Source: Tsukamurella sp. TY48
GTDB lineage: Bacteria > Actinomycetota > Actinomycetes > Mycobacteriales > Mycobacteriaceae
Reading direction: 5' to 3'
Assembly: GCF_019656655.1 (NCBI RefSeq)
Contig: NZ_BPMV01000001.1
Location: forward strand, 558,001 to 622,000
Length of the DNA: 64,000 nucleotides
Shown here: positions 1-8,769 of the stretch, piece after piece
Layout of the letters: each line of letters begins with the position of its first letter
How positions within the stretch are numbered: the stretch's first letter is position 1
Notes under the pieces: model-generated
The model's database searches: none
The model's input: only the letters and a program-made list of their open reading frames with translations
Told to the model about the DNA's origin: nothing
Translations under genes and position numbers: made by a program

Positions 1-1500
1 GGCGAGCACCAGCTCGCGGACTCGGGCCGCATCGGCCTGGCCGCGGGTGGCCTTCATGACATCGCCCACGATCTTGCCGGCGGCAGCCACCTTGCCGGAC
101 TTGATCTTGTCCACGATGTCGGGGTTGGCGGCGAGCGCCTCGTCGACGGCCTTCTGCAGCGCACCGTCGTCGCGGACCACCTCGAGGCCACGGGCGGCGA
201 CCACCTCGTCGGGCTCGCCCTCACCGTCGAGCACGCCCACGATCACCTGCTGCGCCAGCTTGCTGGTGAGCTTGCCCTCCTCGACGAGGGCGATCACGCG
301 GGCCACCTGGGCGGGCGAGATGGCCAGCGCCTCGAGCTCGACCTCACGCGTATTGGCCTGCTGCGGCAGGAAGCTGCCCCACCACGAGCGCGCCGCATCG
401 GGGGTGGCGCCCGCGTCGACGGTGGCGATGATCTTGTCGATCGCGCCCAGGTTCACCAGGTCGCGCATCACCTCGTCGGACAGGTTCCAGTCGGCCTGGA
501 TCCGGGCACGGCGCAGCCAGGGCAGTTCGCCGATGGTGCCGCGCAGCTCCTCGACCAGCTCGGCGGCAGGCGCCACGGGCGCGAGATCCGGGTCCGGGAA
601 GTAGCGGTAGTCCTCGGCGCTCTCCTTGGGGCGGCCGGGAGTGGTGGTGCCGTCGCCCTCCTGGAAGTGGCGGGTCTCGAGGGTGACCTCGCCGCCGGCG
701 TCGAGCACCGCGGCCTGGCGGCGCATCTCGTACCGCACGGCGACCTCGACCGACTTGAGCGAGTTGACGTTCTTGGTCTCGGTGCGGGTGCCGAACTCGG
801 TGGTGCCCTTCGGCTTCAGCGAGACATTGGCGTCGCAGCGCATCGAGCCCTGATCCATGCGGACGTCGGAGACGTCGAGCCCGGCCAGCAGGTCGCGCAG
901 CGCGGTGACGTAGGCACGCGCGATCTCGGGTGCCCGCTCCCCCGCGCCCTCGATGGGTTTGGTGACGATCTCGACCAGCGGGACGCCGGCGCGGTTGAAG
1001 TCGAGCAGGGAGTGCGAGGCGCCGTGGATGCGGCCGGTGGCCGAGCCGATGTGCGTCGACTTACCGGTGTCCTCCTCCATGTGGGCGCGCTCGACCTCGA
1101 CCCGCCAGACGGTGCCGTCCTCGAGCGGGACGTCCACGTAGCCGTCGTGCGCGATCGGGTCGTCGTACTGGCTGATCTGGTAGTTCTTCGGCTGGTCCGG
1201 ATAGAAGTAGTTCTTCCGGGCGAACAGCGACGAGGGCCGGATCGAGCAGTTCAGGGCCAGGCCGATGCGAATCGCCGAGCGCACCGCCTCCTCGTTGACC
1301 ACGGGCAGCGCGCCCGGCATCCCGAGGCACGTGGGGCACACCTGCGTGTTGGGCTCGGCACCGAACTCGGTGCGGCAACCGCAGAACATCTTGGTGGCGG
1401 TGCCGAGCTCGACGTGGACCTCCATGCCCATCACGGGCTCGTAGCGGTCCACCACGTCCGCGTACTCGGGAAGGTCGATCTCGGAAAGCTGGGCACTCAT
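1..1500 (-). CDS. gatB: Aspartyl/glutamyl-tRNA amidotransferase subunit B (3' end cut by window edge)
   Basis: GatB binds misacylated Glu-tRNA(Gln) or Asp-tRNA(Asn), phosphorylates the acyl group and accepts ammonia from GatA. Visible: N-terminal [11 protein letters not shown] (about residues 22-32), a zinc-type CGC...CPTC cluster at about 40-57, [25 protein letters not shown], and the GatB signature RCDANVS near residue 220. A C-terminal YqeY-like tail domain follows. 500 codons are open to base 1 with no stop, and the family is about 500-510 aa, so only the last few residues are missing. The ATG at 1500 follows a leaderless-type promoter. gatA and gatC lie 7-9 kb away, as in mycobacteria. 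Confidence 0.98.
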   Translation of the reverse strand, partial: MSAQLSEIDLPEYADVVDRYEPVMGMEVHVELGTATKMFCGCRTEFGAEPNTQVCPTCLGMPGALPVVNEEAVRSAIRIGLALNCSIRPSSLFARKNYFYPDQPKNYQISQYDDPIAHDGYVDVPLEDGTVWRVEVERAHMEEDTGKSTHIGSATGRIHGASHSLLDFNRAGVPLVEIVTKPIEGAGERAPEIARAYVTALRDLLAGLDVSDVRMDQGSMRCDANVSLKPKGTTEFGTRTETKNVNSLKSVEVAVRYEMRRQAAVLDAGGEVTLETRHFQEGDGTTTPGRPKESAEDYRYFPDPDLAPVAPAAELVEELRGTIGELPWLRRARIQADWNLSDEVMRDLVNLGAIDKIIATVDAGATPDAARSWWGSFLPQQANTREVELEALAISPAQVARVIALVEEGKLTSKLAQQVIVGVLDGEGEPDEVVAARGLEVVRDDGALQKAVDEALAANPDIVDKIKSGKVAAAGKIVGDVMKATRGQADAARVRELVLA

Positions 1501-1513
1501 GCCCTTCAGCCTA
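1498..1513 (-). promoter_or_regulatory. Leaderless promoter of gatB
   Basis: TAGGCT (-10 type, 1508-1513) lies 7 nt before the ATG, with no Shine-Dalgarno between. This spacing puts the transcript start at or next to the ATG. Confidence 0.6.
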
Positions 1514-1525
1514 ATCGTCCGCCGG

Positions 1526-2677
1526 TCATCGCACGGAGACGGCCACCGCGTCCGGGGTCACCGTGATGGTGCCGGTGGTGAAGGCCGTGTCGGTGCCGGT
1601 CAGCGGGCGACCGTCGCGGGAGGTGGCGGTGTACGCCCAGGGCCGGTTGTCGCGGAAGGTCATCGTGCCGTTGCTGACCTCGTCGCTGAGGTCGATCCCG
1701 TCGGCGTTCGGGGCGGTCCAGGTGTAGGAGCCGTCGGCGCCGAAGAAGTCGGACTGCGGGCAGCCCGCCGGCATCCCGTCCTTCGAGGCGGCGCACCCGG
1801 CGTACGTGGCGGCGATCTGCTGCCGGGCGGAGTTCTTGCCGGCCTCGCTGAGCCCGAACGCGATCCGCACGGAGCCGCCGATGGAGAACGCCGAGAGTCC
1901 CTTGACCGAGGCCTGCCCGGTGCCGCCGTCGATGCTGTACTTCGACGACTGCGCCTGCAGGTTCTTGTTCGACGTGCCGAGGTCGAGCGCGCCCGGGAAG
2001 ACGTAGGCGACGCCGGACGCGGGCAACGGCTTGCCGAGGATGGTGAGGGCCTTCTTATCGGCGTCGGAGGAGACGGAGGGCTCGATCTTCACGGCGGCGG
2101 TCTTGAGCTTCCAATCGCTGCCGGCCTTCTCCATCATGAGTTCCTCGTCGTAGGCGACCTCGCCGATGGTCACGGTGAGGTGCACCTTGCCGAAGGTGTC
2201 GGCCGACGAGCTGACAATGGTGACGTCCTTGATCGGGGCCAGCGCGGTCTGCTTGCGGAGCACCTCGTCGGTGAGCAGATCGGTGGTGGCGGGCGCCTCC
2301 TTGCCGTAGCTCAACGCCTTCTTCGCGTCCCCGGCCTGCAGCGCCGCGAAGTAGGCCTTGACCGTATCGCCGGGCGAATCGGACGAGCCGCTGGCGCTCC
2401 GCACGATCGCCACACCCGCGATGAGGATGATCACCAGCAGCACGGCGCCGCCACCGAGGAGGCTGGGCAGGAGCCAGCGCGGGCGCGGTGCCTTGGGTGC
2501 GGCGGGTCCCGGCATCGGGTACTGCGGCGGCATCTGTGCCGGGGCGCCGTACGGCGGCTGCAGCGCGTACTGCGGGGTCTCGCCCGACTGCCAGGTGGGA
2601 CGCAGCTGGGTCGATTCGTTGGGGTTGTACGGGTCCGCTCCCGGGAAGCCCGGGTTCGAGGGAGGATTCTGGTTCAT
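1526..2677 (-). CDS. Single-pass membrane protein with proline-rich N-terminus, function unknown
   Basis: 383 aa. Residues 1-66 are a Pro/Gln/Tyr-rich cytoplasmic arm. One membrane helix follows at about 69-93, then an extracytoplasmic region starting [24 protein letters not shown], which looks like the DUF4878/lumazine-binding-like fold used in many actinobacterial exported proteins. Only two Cys are seen (AGC...AGC near residue 290), a possible disulfide. The C-terminus is beta-rich. It lies downstream of pfkA on the same strand (65 bp gap) and upstream of gatB. No enzyme motif is recognised; a cell-envelope role is inferred from topology only. Confidence 0.8.
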   Translation of the reverse strand: MNQNPPSNPGFPGADPYNPNESTQLRPTWQSGETPQYALQPPYGAPAQMPPQYPMPGPAAPKAPRPRWLLPSLLGGGAVLLVIILIAGVAIVRSASGSSDSPGDTVKAYFAALQAGDAKKALSYGKEAPATTDLLTDEVLRKQTALAPIKDVTIVSSSADTFGKVHLTVTIGEVAYDEELMMEKAGSDWKLKTAAVKIEPSVSSDADKKALTILGKPLPASGVAYVFPGALDLGTSNKNLQAQSSKYSIDGGTGQASVKGLSAFSIGGSVRIAFGLSEAGKNSARQQIAATYAGCAASKDGMPAGCPQSDFFGADGSYTWTAPNADGIDLSDEVSNGTMTFRDNRPWAYTATSRDGRPLTGTDTAFTTGTITVTPDAVAVSVR

Positions 2678-2742
2678 GCCGATCAGCGTGCGGCCGGGCG
2701 CTTAACGGTCGCTTCTGGACGGCCAGTGCCGATCCGGCGGGG

Positions 2743-3780
2743 TCAGCCGAAGAACTCCGCGGCATCGTCGTAGCGTTCGCGGGGCACGCGCTTGAGCTGT
2801 TGAACCGCGTCCGCGAGGGGCACCAGCCCGACGGTGGTGCCGCGCAGCGAGACCATGTTGCCCACCTTGCCCGCGTGTGCGGCGTCGGCGGCGTTCACGC
2901 CGTAGCGGGTGGCCAGCACCCGGTCGTGCGGGGTGGGGGTGCCGCCGCGCTGCACGTGGCCGAGCACCGTGGTGCGGACCTCCTTGTTGATCCGCTTCTC
3001 GATCTCCACGCCCAGTTGGTGCGCGACGCCGGTGAACCGCTCGTGGCCGAACTCGTCGAGCCCGCCCACCCGCAGTTCCATGGTTCCCTCGGCGGGCTTG
3101 GCACCCTCGGCGACCACCACGATGAAGCTGGAGTGGCCGCGCTGGAACCGGCGCTTGATCATCGCGCAGAGCTCTTCGACGTCGAAGGGCACCTCGGGGA
3201 TCAGGATCATGTGCGCACCGGAGGCCAGGCCCGAGTTCAGGGCGATCCAGCCGGCGTGCCGGCCCATCACCTCCACCAGCATCACGCGCTGGTGGGATTC
3301 GGCGGTGGAGTGCAGCCGGTCGATCGCGTCGGTGGCGATGGTCAGCGCGGTGTCGAAGCCGAAAGTGACATCCGTGCAGTCGATGTCGTTGTCGATGGTC
3401 TTGGGGACGCCGACCACCGGCACCCCCTCGTCGGCGAGCCAGGACGCGGCGGTGAGCGTGCCCTCGCCGCCGATCGGTATCAGCACGTCGATCCCGTTGT
3501 CGTCGAGGGTCTCCGTGATCTTGTCGAGCCCGTTGCGCAGGACGTCCGGATGGGTGCGGGCGGTGCCGAGCATGGTGCCGCCCTTGGTGAGCAGGCGATC
3601 GTTGCGGTCGTCGTTGGCGAGGTGGATGCGCCGGTTCTCCAGCAGGCCGCGCCATCCGTCCTGGAAGCCGACGACCGAGGAACCGTAGCGGGAATCGCAC
3701 GTGCGCACCACGGCGCGGATCACCGCGTTGAGGCCGGGGCAATCGCCACCGCCGGTCAGGACTCCGATTCGCAGACTCAT
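2743..3780 (-). CDS. pfkA: 6-phosphofructokinase, ATP-type group III
   Basis: Phosphorylates fructose 6-phosphate, the committed glycolytic step. The start [22 protein letters not shown] was chosen because GGGAAG sits 10 nt upstream; an ATG 9 nt further up has no usable ribosome site. Visible: GGGDCPG nucleotide loop, IGGEGTL (Gly where pyrophosphate enzymes carry Asp), PKTIDNDID with catalytic Asp and the Lys of pyrophosphate-type and actinobacterial enzymes, and [10 protein letters not shown]. The Gly plus Lys combination is that of actinobacterial ATP-dependent PFKs. 345 aa fits Rv3010c. It lies downstream of a two-component pair on the same strand, with a TGTCATGACA palindrome at 3812-3821 between them. 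Confidence 0.96.
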   Translation of the reverse strand: MSLRIGVLTGGGDCPGLNAVIRAVVRTCDSRYGSSVVGFQDGWRGLLENRRIHLANDDRNDRLLTKGGTMLGTARTHPDVLRNGLDKITETLDDNGIDVLIPIGGEGTLTAASWLADEGVPVVGVPKTIDNDIDCTDVTFGFDTALTIATDAIDRLHSTAESHQRVMLVEVMGRHAGWIALNSGLASGAHMILIPEVPFDVEELCAMIKRRFQRGHSSFIVVVAEGAKPAEGTMELRVGGLDEFGHERFTGVAHQLGVEIEKRINKEVRTTVLGHVQRGGTPTPHDRVLATRYGVNAADAAHAGKVGNMVSLRGTTVGLVPLADAVQQLKRVPRERYDDAAEFFG

Positions 3781-3811
3781 GGGGTCCATTCTTCCCGGGC
3801 CGACCCCAACC

Positions 3812-3835
3812 TGTCATGACAACTCACGAGGAGTT
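3812..3835. promoter_or_regulatory. Palindrome and short dyad upstream of pfkA
   Basis: A perfect 10-bp palindrome TGTCATGACA (3812-3821) abuts the dyad AACTC-acgag-GAGTT (3821-3835), 31-55 bp before the pfkA ATG and just after the response-regulator stop. It could be an operator or a weak terminator. Confidence 0.3.
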
Positions 3836-3844
3836 CACCCGCGT

Positions 3845-4501
3845 TCACCCGGGCGTGACGACTCCGGTCTCGTAGGCGTAGACCACGGCCTGCGCGCGAT
3901 CGCGCAGCGCCAGCTTCTGCAGGACCTTGCTGACGTGGGTCTTCACCGTCTGCTCGGAGACGAACAGGGCCTCGGCGATCTCGGCGTTGGACCGTCCGGC
4001 GGCCACCGCCTCGAGCACCTCCCGTTCGCGCGGGGTCAGGGTGCTCAGCTCGGCGGGGGCCGGGCGACGGCGGGAGCGGGCGGCGGTGACCTCGGCGATC
4101 ATCCGCCGGGTGACCGACGGTGCGAGCAGCGATTGGCCCTCGTGCACCACGCGGACGGCGCGCACGAGTTCCTCCGCGGGGGCGTCCTTGAGCATGAATC
4201 CGGAAGCACCCACGCGCAGCGCCTCGTAAACGTAGTCGTCGATGTCGAAGGTGGTGAGCATGAGCACCCGCACACCGTCGTGGCGGCGCAGGATCTCCTC
4301 CGCGGCCTGCAACCCGTTCATCTCGGGCATGCGGACGTCCATGAGCACCACATCGGGCAGCAGCCGGGCGACCTCCGCGACGGCGGCCCTGCCGTCGGGC
4401 GCATCGCCGATCACGGAGATGTCGGGCTGGGCGCCGAGCAGGGCGCCGAAGCCCTGGCGCACCATGGCCTGATCGTCGGCGATGAAGACGGTGATCGGCA
4501 C
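3845..4501 (-). CDS. NarL/LuxR-family two-component response regulator
   Basis: 218 aa. The receiver domain (1-120) has the acidic pair DD at 9-10, phospho-acceptor Asp55 in MDVRMPEMNG, and Lys105 in FMLKDAP. The C-terminal LuxR helix-turn-helix (about 152-200) reads LTPREREVLEAVAAGRSNAEIA then VSEQTVKTHVSKVL. The GTG start lies 9 nt after the stop of the histidine kinase, so the two are one unit. Its targets are unknown. The kinase stop codon TAG forms part of a TAGGCT box 6 nt before this GTG, so independent leaderless transcription is possible. Confidence 0.95.
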   Translation of the reverse strand: MPITVFIADDQAMVRQGFGALLGAQPDISVIGDAPDGRAAVAEVARLLPDVVLMDVRMPEMNGLQAAEEILRRHDGVRVLMLTTFDIDDYVYEALRVGASGFMLKDAPAEELVRAVRVVHEGQSLLAPSVTRRMIAEVTAARSRRRPAPAELSTLTPREREVLEAVAAGRSNAEIAEALFVSEQTVKTHVSKVLQKLALRDRAQAVVYAYETGVVTPG

Positions 4502-4513
4502 CGCTCCAGCCTA
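4499..4513 (-). promoter_or_regulatory. Possible leaderless promoter of the response regulator, sharing the kinase stop codon
   Basis: TAGGCT (4508-4513) starts with the TAG stop of the kinase gene and lies 6 nt before the GTG. GGAG at the same place could also act as a ribosome site, so the call is uncertain. Confidence 0.4.
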
Positions 4514-5779
4514 GGCCGCGGCGTCAGTGCGGGCGGGCAGCGACGCACGCACCGCGAATCCGCCGCCGGCCACGGGGGTCGCCGCGAGCGAACCGCCGAC
4601 GGTGCGGGCGCGCTCCATCATTCCGGGGATGCCCTGTCCGAGTCCGGGTCCGCCGAGGTCGGCGTCGGAGGTGCGGGGTCCGTTCTCCACGCGCAGGTTC
4701 AGGGTTCCGGTCTCCAGGGTGAGGGCGACGGTGATCGCCGCGCCCTGCGCGTGCCGGGTGGCATTGGCGATCGATTCCTGCACGATCCGATAGGCGACGA
4801 GCGCGGTGGTCTCGCCCACCGCCGTCGGATCGGACAGTGGCAGATAGTCCACGGTGACACCCGCGGCGCGGGCGCCGTCGATGAGCTCGTCGACGCCGCC
4901 GAGGCCGGGGGCGGGCGCGAGGTCGGCGGAGGCGTCGTCGAGCCGCAGCACGCCGAGCAGGGCGCGGACCTCGTTGAGCGCCTCGCGGGCCGAGACGGCG
5001 ATGCCGTCGAATTCGGCGCGGGCGCGTTCGGAGACATCGGGCACCCGGTACTGCGCGGTCTGCGCCTGCACCACCACCAGCGACATCCGGTGGGCCACTA
5101 TGTCGTGCAGGTCGCGGGCGATGCGGGTGCGCTCCTCGAGGATGGCGCGCCGGCCGCGTTCGAGTTCGCTGACCTCGGTCTGCTCCTCGAGGCGGGTGCG
5201 GGACTGCAGCGCGAGGCGCAGCAGCAGGCACACGGCGAGGGTCACCAGGAGTCCGGCCACCCAGCCGCCGCCGGTGCCCTCCTGGGCGTTGACCCAGAAC
5301 AGGATCGACGATGCGGCGGCCACCGCGATGGCGTCGAGCGGCTTGCCGCGCAGGTACACCAGCACGGTGGACACGAGCATGGCGATGATCAGGGACACCT
5401 GCCAGTTCCACTGCCAGTCCTGTTTGGCGTCGAACCACAGGAGCGGGAAGATCGCGGCGGTCGCGGCGATGATGCCCCAGGCGGCCCTCGGGTGCGCCCA
5501 GGCGATGGCCAGCGGCAGCACCGAGAACCCGCTGATGATGGGCAGCAGCGCGGCCGGAACGGTGAACTGCTCATTGAGCGTGGGCCAGGCCACCGCCCAC
5601 ATGATCAGGGCGACGAACAGGAACAGCCAGTTCGCCTTGCGCGAGAGGTACACCCCCAGCGGGGTGTCGTGCAGGGTGCCGTTCGGGTCCTGGATGTGCA
5701 GCGCGCTCTGCTGGTCGAGGTAGCGGCCGGCGCGTACCGTCGCCCGGCCGAACCGCTCGATCTTGCTGGTCTTCGACAT
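4511..5779 (-). CDS. Sensor histidine kinase, HisKA_3 family
   Basis: 422 aa. About six membrane helices lie between residues 50 and 190, with hardly any extracytoplasmic domain, so the signal is probably sensed in the membrane. A short coiled linker precedes the H-box ERTRIARDLHDIVAHRMSLV (His near 224; HisKA_3/NarX-DesK type). The ATP-binding domain has the N-box region IVQESIANATRHA and the G-box GLGQGIPGMMERA. It pairs with the adjacent NarL-type regulator. The start at 5779 is supported by a leaderless promoter and by the basic N-terminus. The ligand is unknown. Confidence 0.94.
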   Translation of the reverse strand: MSKTSKIERFGRATVRAGRYLDQQSALHIQDPNGTLHDTPLGVYLSRKANWLFLFVALIMWAVAWPTLNEQFTVPAALLPIISGFSVLPLAIAWAHPRAAWGIIAATAAIFPLLWFDAKQDWQWNWQVSLIIAMLVSTVLVYLRGKPLDAIAVAAASSILFWVNAQEGTGGGWVAGLLVTLAVCLLLRLALQSRTRLEEQTEVSELERGRRAILEERTRIARDLHDIVAHRMSLVVVQAQTAQYRVPDVSERARAEFDGIAVSAREALNEVRALLGVLRLDDASADLAPAPGLGGVDELIDGARAAGVTVDYLPLSDPTAVGETTALVAYRIVQESIANATRHAQGAAITVALTLETGTLNLRVENGPRTSDADLGGPGLGQGIPGMMERARTVGGSLAATPVAGGGFAVRASLPARTDAAA

Positions 5780-5792
5780 GCAGTGAACGCTA
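5777..5792 (-). promoter_or_regulatory. Leaderless promoter of the histidine kinase
   Basis: TAGCGT (5787-5792) lies 7 nt before the ATG. It is divergent from a matching TAGCGT promoter 90 bp away that drives the phospholipase gene. Confidence 0.55.
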
Positions 5793-5877
5793 GGGGTGCT
5801 GCGCGCGCACTGTCCTCATACTTTCGAGTGATATCGGTCCACTCGCGCGGCCGATCCGGCGCCGCGCGACCGGTTCA

Positions 5878-5893
5878 TAGCGTCGCCCTCATG
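5878..5893 (+). promoter_or_regulatory. Leaderless promoter of the phospholipase A2-like gene
   Basis: TAGCGT (5878-5883) lies 7 nt before the ATG at 5891, with no ribosome site between them. Confidence 0.55.
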
Positions 5894-6481
5894 AACCGCC
5901 GAACCCTCCTCGCCGCCACGGCGATCGCGCTCCCCCTGGCGATGGCGATCCCCGCCACCGCCGCTCCGGCCCCCGCCGTCACCGTCGAATCCGCCCGGAC
6001 CGTCGCACCGGTCGAGGACTCCGCTTCGGCCGCCGCGGTGCGCACTCTGACCGATCCGTCGGCCTCGTCGTCGCGGCAGCTCGCGGCGGTCCCCGCGGGG
6101 CTGAACTATCGCGCGGCGGCCGGCCCGGGCTACGCGCTGAACCCGCACGGTGACTGCTCCTCGCTGGTGCGCCTGCCCGCGGACTTCACCGCGCCGTGCC
6201 AGGCGCACGACCTCGGGTACGACGTTCTGCGGCTGGCCGATTCGGCCGGGCGACCGCTGGGCGGGTGGGCGCGGCTGCGGATCGACGAGACCCTCGCGGA
6301 CCGATTGGGGGCCGTGTGCGCGCACCGGCCCGCGGCGCAACGGCGCGAATGCGGCCAGGTGGCCACGATCGCGATGCTCGCGGTGCGCGCGAACACCTGG
6401 CGCCAGCACGACGGTCCGCCTCGGGCCGAGTCGGGTACGGAGCTCGCGGCCAGCTGGATCAGCGCCGGGGGCCGGCTGTGA
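5891..6481 (+). CDS. Secreted prokaryotic phospholipase A2-like protein
   Basis: 196 aa. The signal peptide MNRRTLLAATAIALPLAMA ends at about Ala22-Ala25. The mature part has the prokaryotic PLA2 core: Cys89 in DCSS, Cys103, then QAHDLGYDVLR with the catalytic pair His106-Asp107, matching the HDxGY motif of Streptomyces secreted PLA2. Two further Cys (143, 154) give the expected two disulfides. A DE/D pair in the second helix (RLRIDETLADRL) is consistent with the fold. It overlaps the next gene by GTGA, so the two are translationally coupled. Release of fatty acid from phospholipids outside the cell is inferred from the family. Confidence 0.8.
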   Translation: MNRRTLLAATAIALPLAMAIPATAAPAPAVTVESARTVAPVEDSASAAAVRTLTDPSASSSRQLAAVPAGLNYRAAAGPGYALNPHGDCSSLVRLPADFTAPCQAHDLGYDVLRLADSAGRPLGGWARLRIDETLADRLGAVCAHRPAAQRRECGQVATIAMLAVRANTWRQHDGPPRAESGTELAASWISAGGRL

Positions 6482-7674
6482 TCGCGGCGCGCCCGGCCGC
6501 GGGCCCGCTCGTCGGCTACACCGCCGGCGTCGTTCTGGCGCTGTACCCCAACCTGCTCCCGCGCTCGGTACCGATGCAGCTGGCGGTGATCGCCGTCTTC
6601 GGTCTGTTCGGGGCCCTTCTCGGCGCGCTGGCGGCCCAGCGTTTCGCGGGAGGCGGGGCACCGTCGGGCGCGGTGTGCCGGGTGACGGGTCAGGTCACGG
6701 CGGTGGCGCTGGCGGTGTGGTTGCTGTGGCAGGGCGCCGTGCGGGACGCGGCGGATGTGGCCGCGGTGTCGCCGGCGGAGTTCGCGGTGCTGGCGATCGC
6801 GACGATCGGCGCTCCGTATGTCGTCGCCGTGGTGCGGACTCTTCGCGTGGGGGCGCGCGCGGCGGCGCTGGCGGTAGTGGTGGCGGCGTCGGCTCTGGCG
6901 CTGCCGGTGACCACGGCCGATGCCGCCGCGCAGCAGTCCTATCAGGCCCGCTTCCTCGGGATCGACTCCCCCACACCGGGGCTGCGGGTGTATTCGGCGC
7001 TCTCCGACGGTTCGTCGCCCGCGGTGCGCGCCGAGATCGCCGTCGACCGGCTGCTCACCGCGGGCGGCCTGGACCGGCGCGCGGTGGTGATCGCGGTGCC
7101 CACCGGATCGGGCTGGGTGGACCCGCATTTCGTGCGCGGCGTCGAGTCGGAGTTGGGCGGCGACAGCGCGATCGTGGTGACGCAGTACACGGAGCAGCCG
7201 AGCTGGCAGTCCTTCCTGTTCCACCGCGATGCGGCCGCCGAGAGCACCGTGGCCCTGATCGAGGTGCTGCACCGCCGGGCACCGTCGGCGCGGGTGTACC
7301 TCTACGGGCAGAGCCTGGGCACCGTCGGAGTGGTGGCGGCGCAGCGACGCGCGATCGCGTTCGGACGGCCACCGGTGAACACCCTCCAATCGGGCACCCC
7401 CGCTGATGTTCCGGTGACCGGCCCGGCCCTGTTGAACGCCTCCGATCCGGTGGGGATCTGGTCGCCGCGACTGCTGGTCGCGCCGCCCGACCGCGCCGCC
7501 ACGACTCCGGGACGCGCGACGCCTCGGCCGCCCTGGCTGCCGGTGGTCGGGTTCCTGCAGGCGACGGTCGATCTGCTCGGAGCGACCGCACCACCGCCCG
7601 GGCTCGGCCACCGCTACGACGAGCACCAGGGCTCGGATCTGGTGCGGGACGCCGGCTTGCGGACCCGAATTTAA
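6478..7674 (+). CDS. Membrane-anchored alpha/beta-hydrolase (Abhydrolase_9 family)
   Basis: 398 aa. The GTG start overlaps the phospholipase stop (GTGA). Residues 1-145 carry about four membrane helices (Abhydrolase_9_N type). The C-terminal domain (155-390) matches the actinobacterial PF10081 family: PGLRVYSAL, TGSGWVDP at 210-216, GGDSAIVVTQYTEQPSW, and the nucleophile elbow YGQSLG with Ser279. Family members are usually longer (about 500-550 aa), so this is a compact form. The substrate is unknown. The coupling suggests it acts on the same lipids as the PLA2 or on its products. Confidence 0.8.
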   Translation: MIAARPAAGPLVGYTAGVVLALYPNLLPRSVPMQLAVIAVFGLFGALLGALAAQRFAGGGAPSGAVCRVTGQVTAVALAVWLLWQGAVRDAADVAAVSPAEFAVLAIATIGAPYVVAVVRTLRVGARAAALAVVVAASALALPVTTADAAAQQSYQARFLGIDSPTPGLRVYSALSDGSSPAVRAEIAVDRLLTAGGLDRRAVVIAVPTGSGWVDPHFVRGVESELGGDSAIVVTQYTEQPSWQSFLFHRDAAAESTVALIEVLHRRAPSARVYLYGQSLGTVGVVAAQRRAIAFGRPPVNTLQSGTPADVPVTGPALLNASDPVGIWSPRLLVAPPDRAATTPGRATPRPPWLPVVGFLQATVDLLGATAPPPGLGHRYDEHQGSDLVRDAGLRTRI

Positions 7675-7698
7675 CCGGATACATTGTGTCCAGGTTAA
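7671..7698. promoter_or_regulatory. Operator-like inverted repeat before the Rrf2 regulator gene
   Basis: A near-palindrome with arms TTAACCGGATACA and TGTGTCCAGGTTAA. It starts on the upstream stop codon and ends 10 nt before the GTG. Read on the minus strand it contains AACCTGGACA-N5-TATCC, the same core as the site at 8216-8243. Confidence 0.6.
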
Positions 7699-7708
7699 GG
7701 AGGCGGCC

Positions 7709-8188
7709 GTGCGGATGAACGAGGGTGTCGAGTGGGCGGCGCACGTGTGCGTGCTGCTGCACTGGCTCGACGAGGGCGATCTCACCCCGGTTCCCGCCTC
7801 CCGCCTGGCCGAGTCCTACGACCTGCCTCCCGCCTACCTCGGCAAGCAGCTGCAAGCCCTGGCGCGTGCGGGTATCACCGAGTCGCTCCCCGGGCGGCGC
7901 GGCGGCATCCGGCTCGCACGCTCGACCGGCGACATCACCCTGATGGACGTGGTGGCGGCGATCGAGGGGCCGTCGGAGGCCTTCGCGTGCACCGAGATCC
8001 GCCAGCGCGGAATGAACTCGGAGAATCCGGCGAGCGATTTCACCAAGCCCTGCGGTATCGCGCACGCGATGCGGGGCGCCGAGCTGAGCTGGCGGCGCGA
8101 GCTGGCCGCGACGTCGATCGCCGATCTCGCGGCGAGCACGCCGCGGCACGTGGCCGAGGCGGCGCGCAGACACTTCCGCGGAGCCTGA
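7709..8188 (+). CDS. Rrf2-family transcriptional regulator
   Basis: 159 aa. The N-terminal winged helix (4-80) begins MRMNEGVEWAAHVCVLLHWL and has the DNA-reading helix SYDLPPAYLGKQLQALARAGITES and the wing PGRRGGIRLAR. Cysteines are at 14, in FACTEI and in KPCGIA. This is not the spaced three-Cys set of IscR/NsrR, so thiol or redox sensing is as likely as an iron-sulfur cluster. The GTG start is fixed by AAGGAGG at 7697-7703, 5 nt away. A dyad over its own ribosome site is repeated upstream of the AhpD-like gene that follows, so autoregulation and control of that gene are inferred. Confidence 0.9.
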   Translation: MRMNEGVEWAAHVCVLLHWLDEGDLTPVPASRLAESYDLPPAYLGKQLQALARAGITESLPGRRGGIRLARSTGDITLMDVVAAIEGPSEAFACTEIRQRGMNSENPASDFTKPCGIAHAMRGAELSWRRELAATSIADLAASTPRHVAEAARRHFRGA

Positions 8189-8215
8189 TCCACCGGCGCG
8201 TCGCGAAAACAGACC

Positions 8216-8243
8216 AAAACCTGGACATTGAATATCCAACTAT
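8216..8243. promoter_or_regulatory. Second copy of the Rrf2 operator-like site
   Basis: AACCTGGACA-N5-TATCC at 8218-8237, identical in all 15 defined bases to the minus-strand core of the site at 7671-7698. It ends 15 nt before the AhpD-like ATG. Confidence 0.6.
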
Positions 8244-8257
8244 TGAGAGGAACCATC

Positions 8258-8689
8258 ATGACCCGCACCAACGGAGCCACGTCGTCGCCCGAGACCTACA
8301 AGGCCCTGATCGCCCTGGACGGGCGCCTGGGCAAGTCCCTCGGCCACGTGCTCTACGACCTGGTGAAGCTGCGCGCCTCGCAGATCAACGGCTGCGCCTT
8401 CTGCGTCGACATGCACAGCACCGACCTGGAGAAGCGCGGCGTCCCCACCCGCACCATCTACGGCGTTGCGGCCTGGGAGGAGAGCCCGTTCTTCGACGAG
8501 ACGCAGCGCGTGGGCCTCGCCTTCGCCGAGCGCCTCACCGGTGGGATCGACGCGATCGACGACGAGCTGTGGGACGAGGCCGGTCGCCTGCTCGGCGAAG
8601 AGCGCCGCACCGATCTGCTGATCGCCGTCGGCACCATCAACACCTGGAACATGCTGGGCATCACCACCCACCTGCACCCCGCCGCATAG
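8258..8689 (+). CDS. Carboxymuconolactone decarboxylase / AhpD-like alkylhydroperoxidase
   Basis: 143 aa. The AhpD core INGCAFCVDMH has Cys46, Cys49 and His53 (CxxCxxxH), the redox pair and proton relay of peroxidases in this family. The rest is the usual all-helical fold ending INTWNMLGITTHLHP. The ATG at 8258 was chosen over an in-frame ATG 30 nt upstream because GAGAGGA lies 7 nt before it and the upstream codons fall inside the operator. Reduction of an organic peroxide by a thiol donor is the family role. The 69-bp gap to the Rrf2 gene carries the shared operator. Confidence 0.9.
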   Translation: MTRTNGATSSPETYKALIALDGRLGKSLGHVLYDLVKLRASQINGCAFCVDMHSTDLEKRGVPTRTIYGVAAWEESPFFDETQRVGLAFAERLTGGIDAIDDELWDEAGRLLGEERRTDLLIAVGTINTWNMLGITTHLHPAA

Positions 8690-8700
8690 CCTCCCGCTTC

Positions 8701-8763
8701 GACTTAACAGCGTTAGCCCACACCGCTTCCTGGGGAAACAGTGTGGGCTAACGCAGTTAAGTC
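8701..8763. terminator. Long perfect-arm hairpin between convergent genes
   Basis: 23-bp arms (8701-8723 and 8741-8763) pair with one mismatch around a 17-nt loop; the core arm is GCGTTAGCCCACAC. It separates the plus-strand AhpD-like gene from the end of minus-strand gatA. There is no U tract, so it is a bidirectional stem terminator or a repeat element. Confidence 0.6.
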
Positions 8764-8769
8764 AGGGAA

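Noticed and set aside
3700-5890. Long plus-strand open frame across the two-component genes
   Set aside because: It is antisense to well-supported minus-strand genes and is kept open by high GC at the third codon position. The real plus-strand gene begins at 5891.
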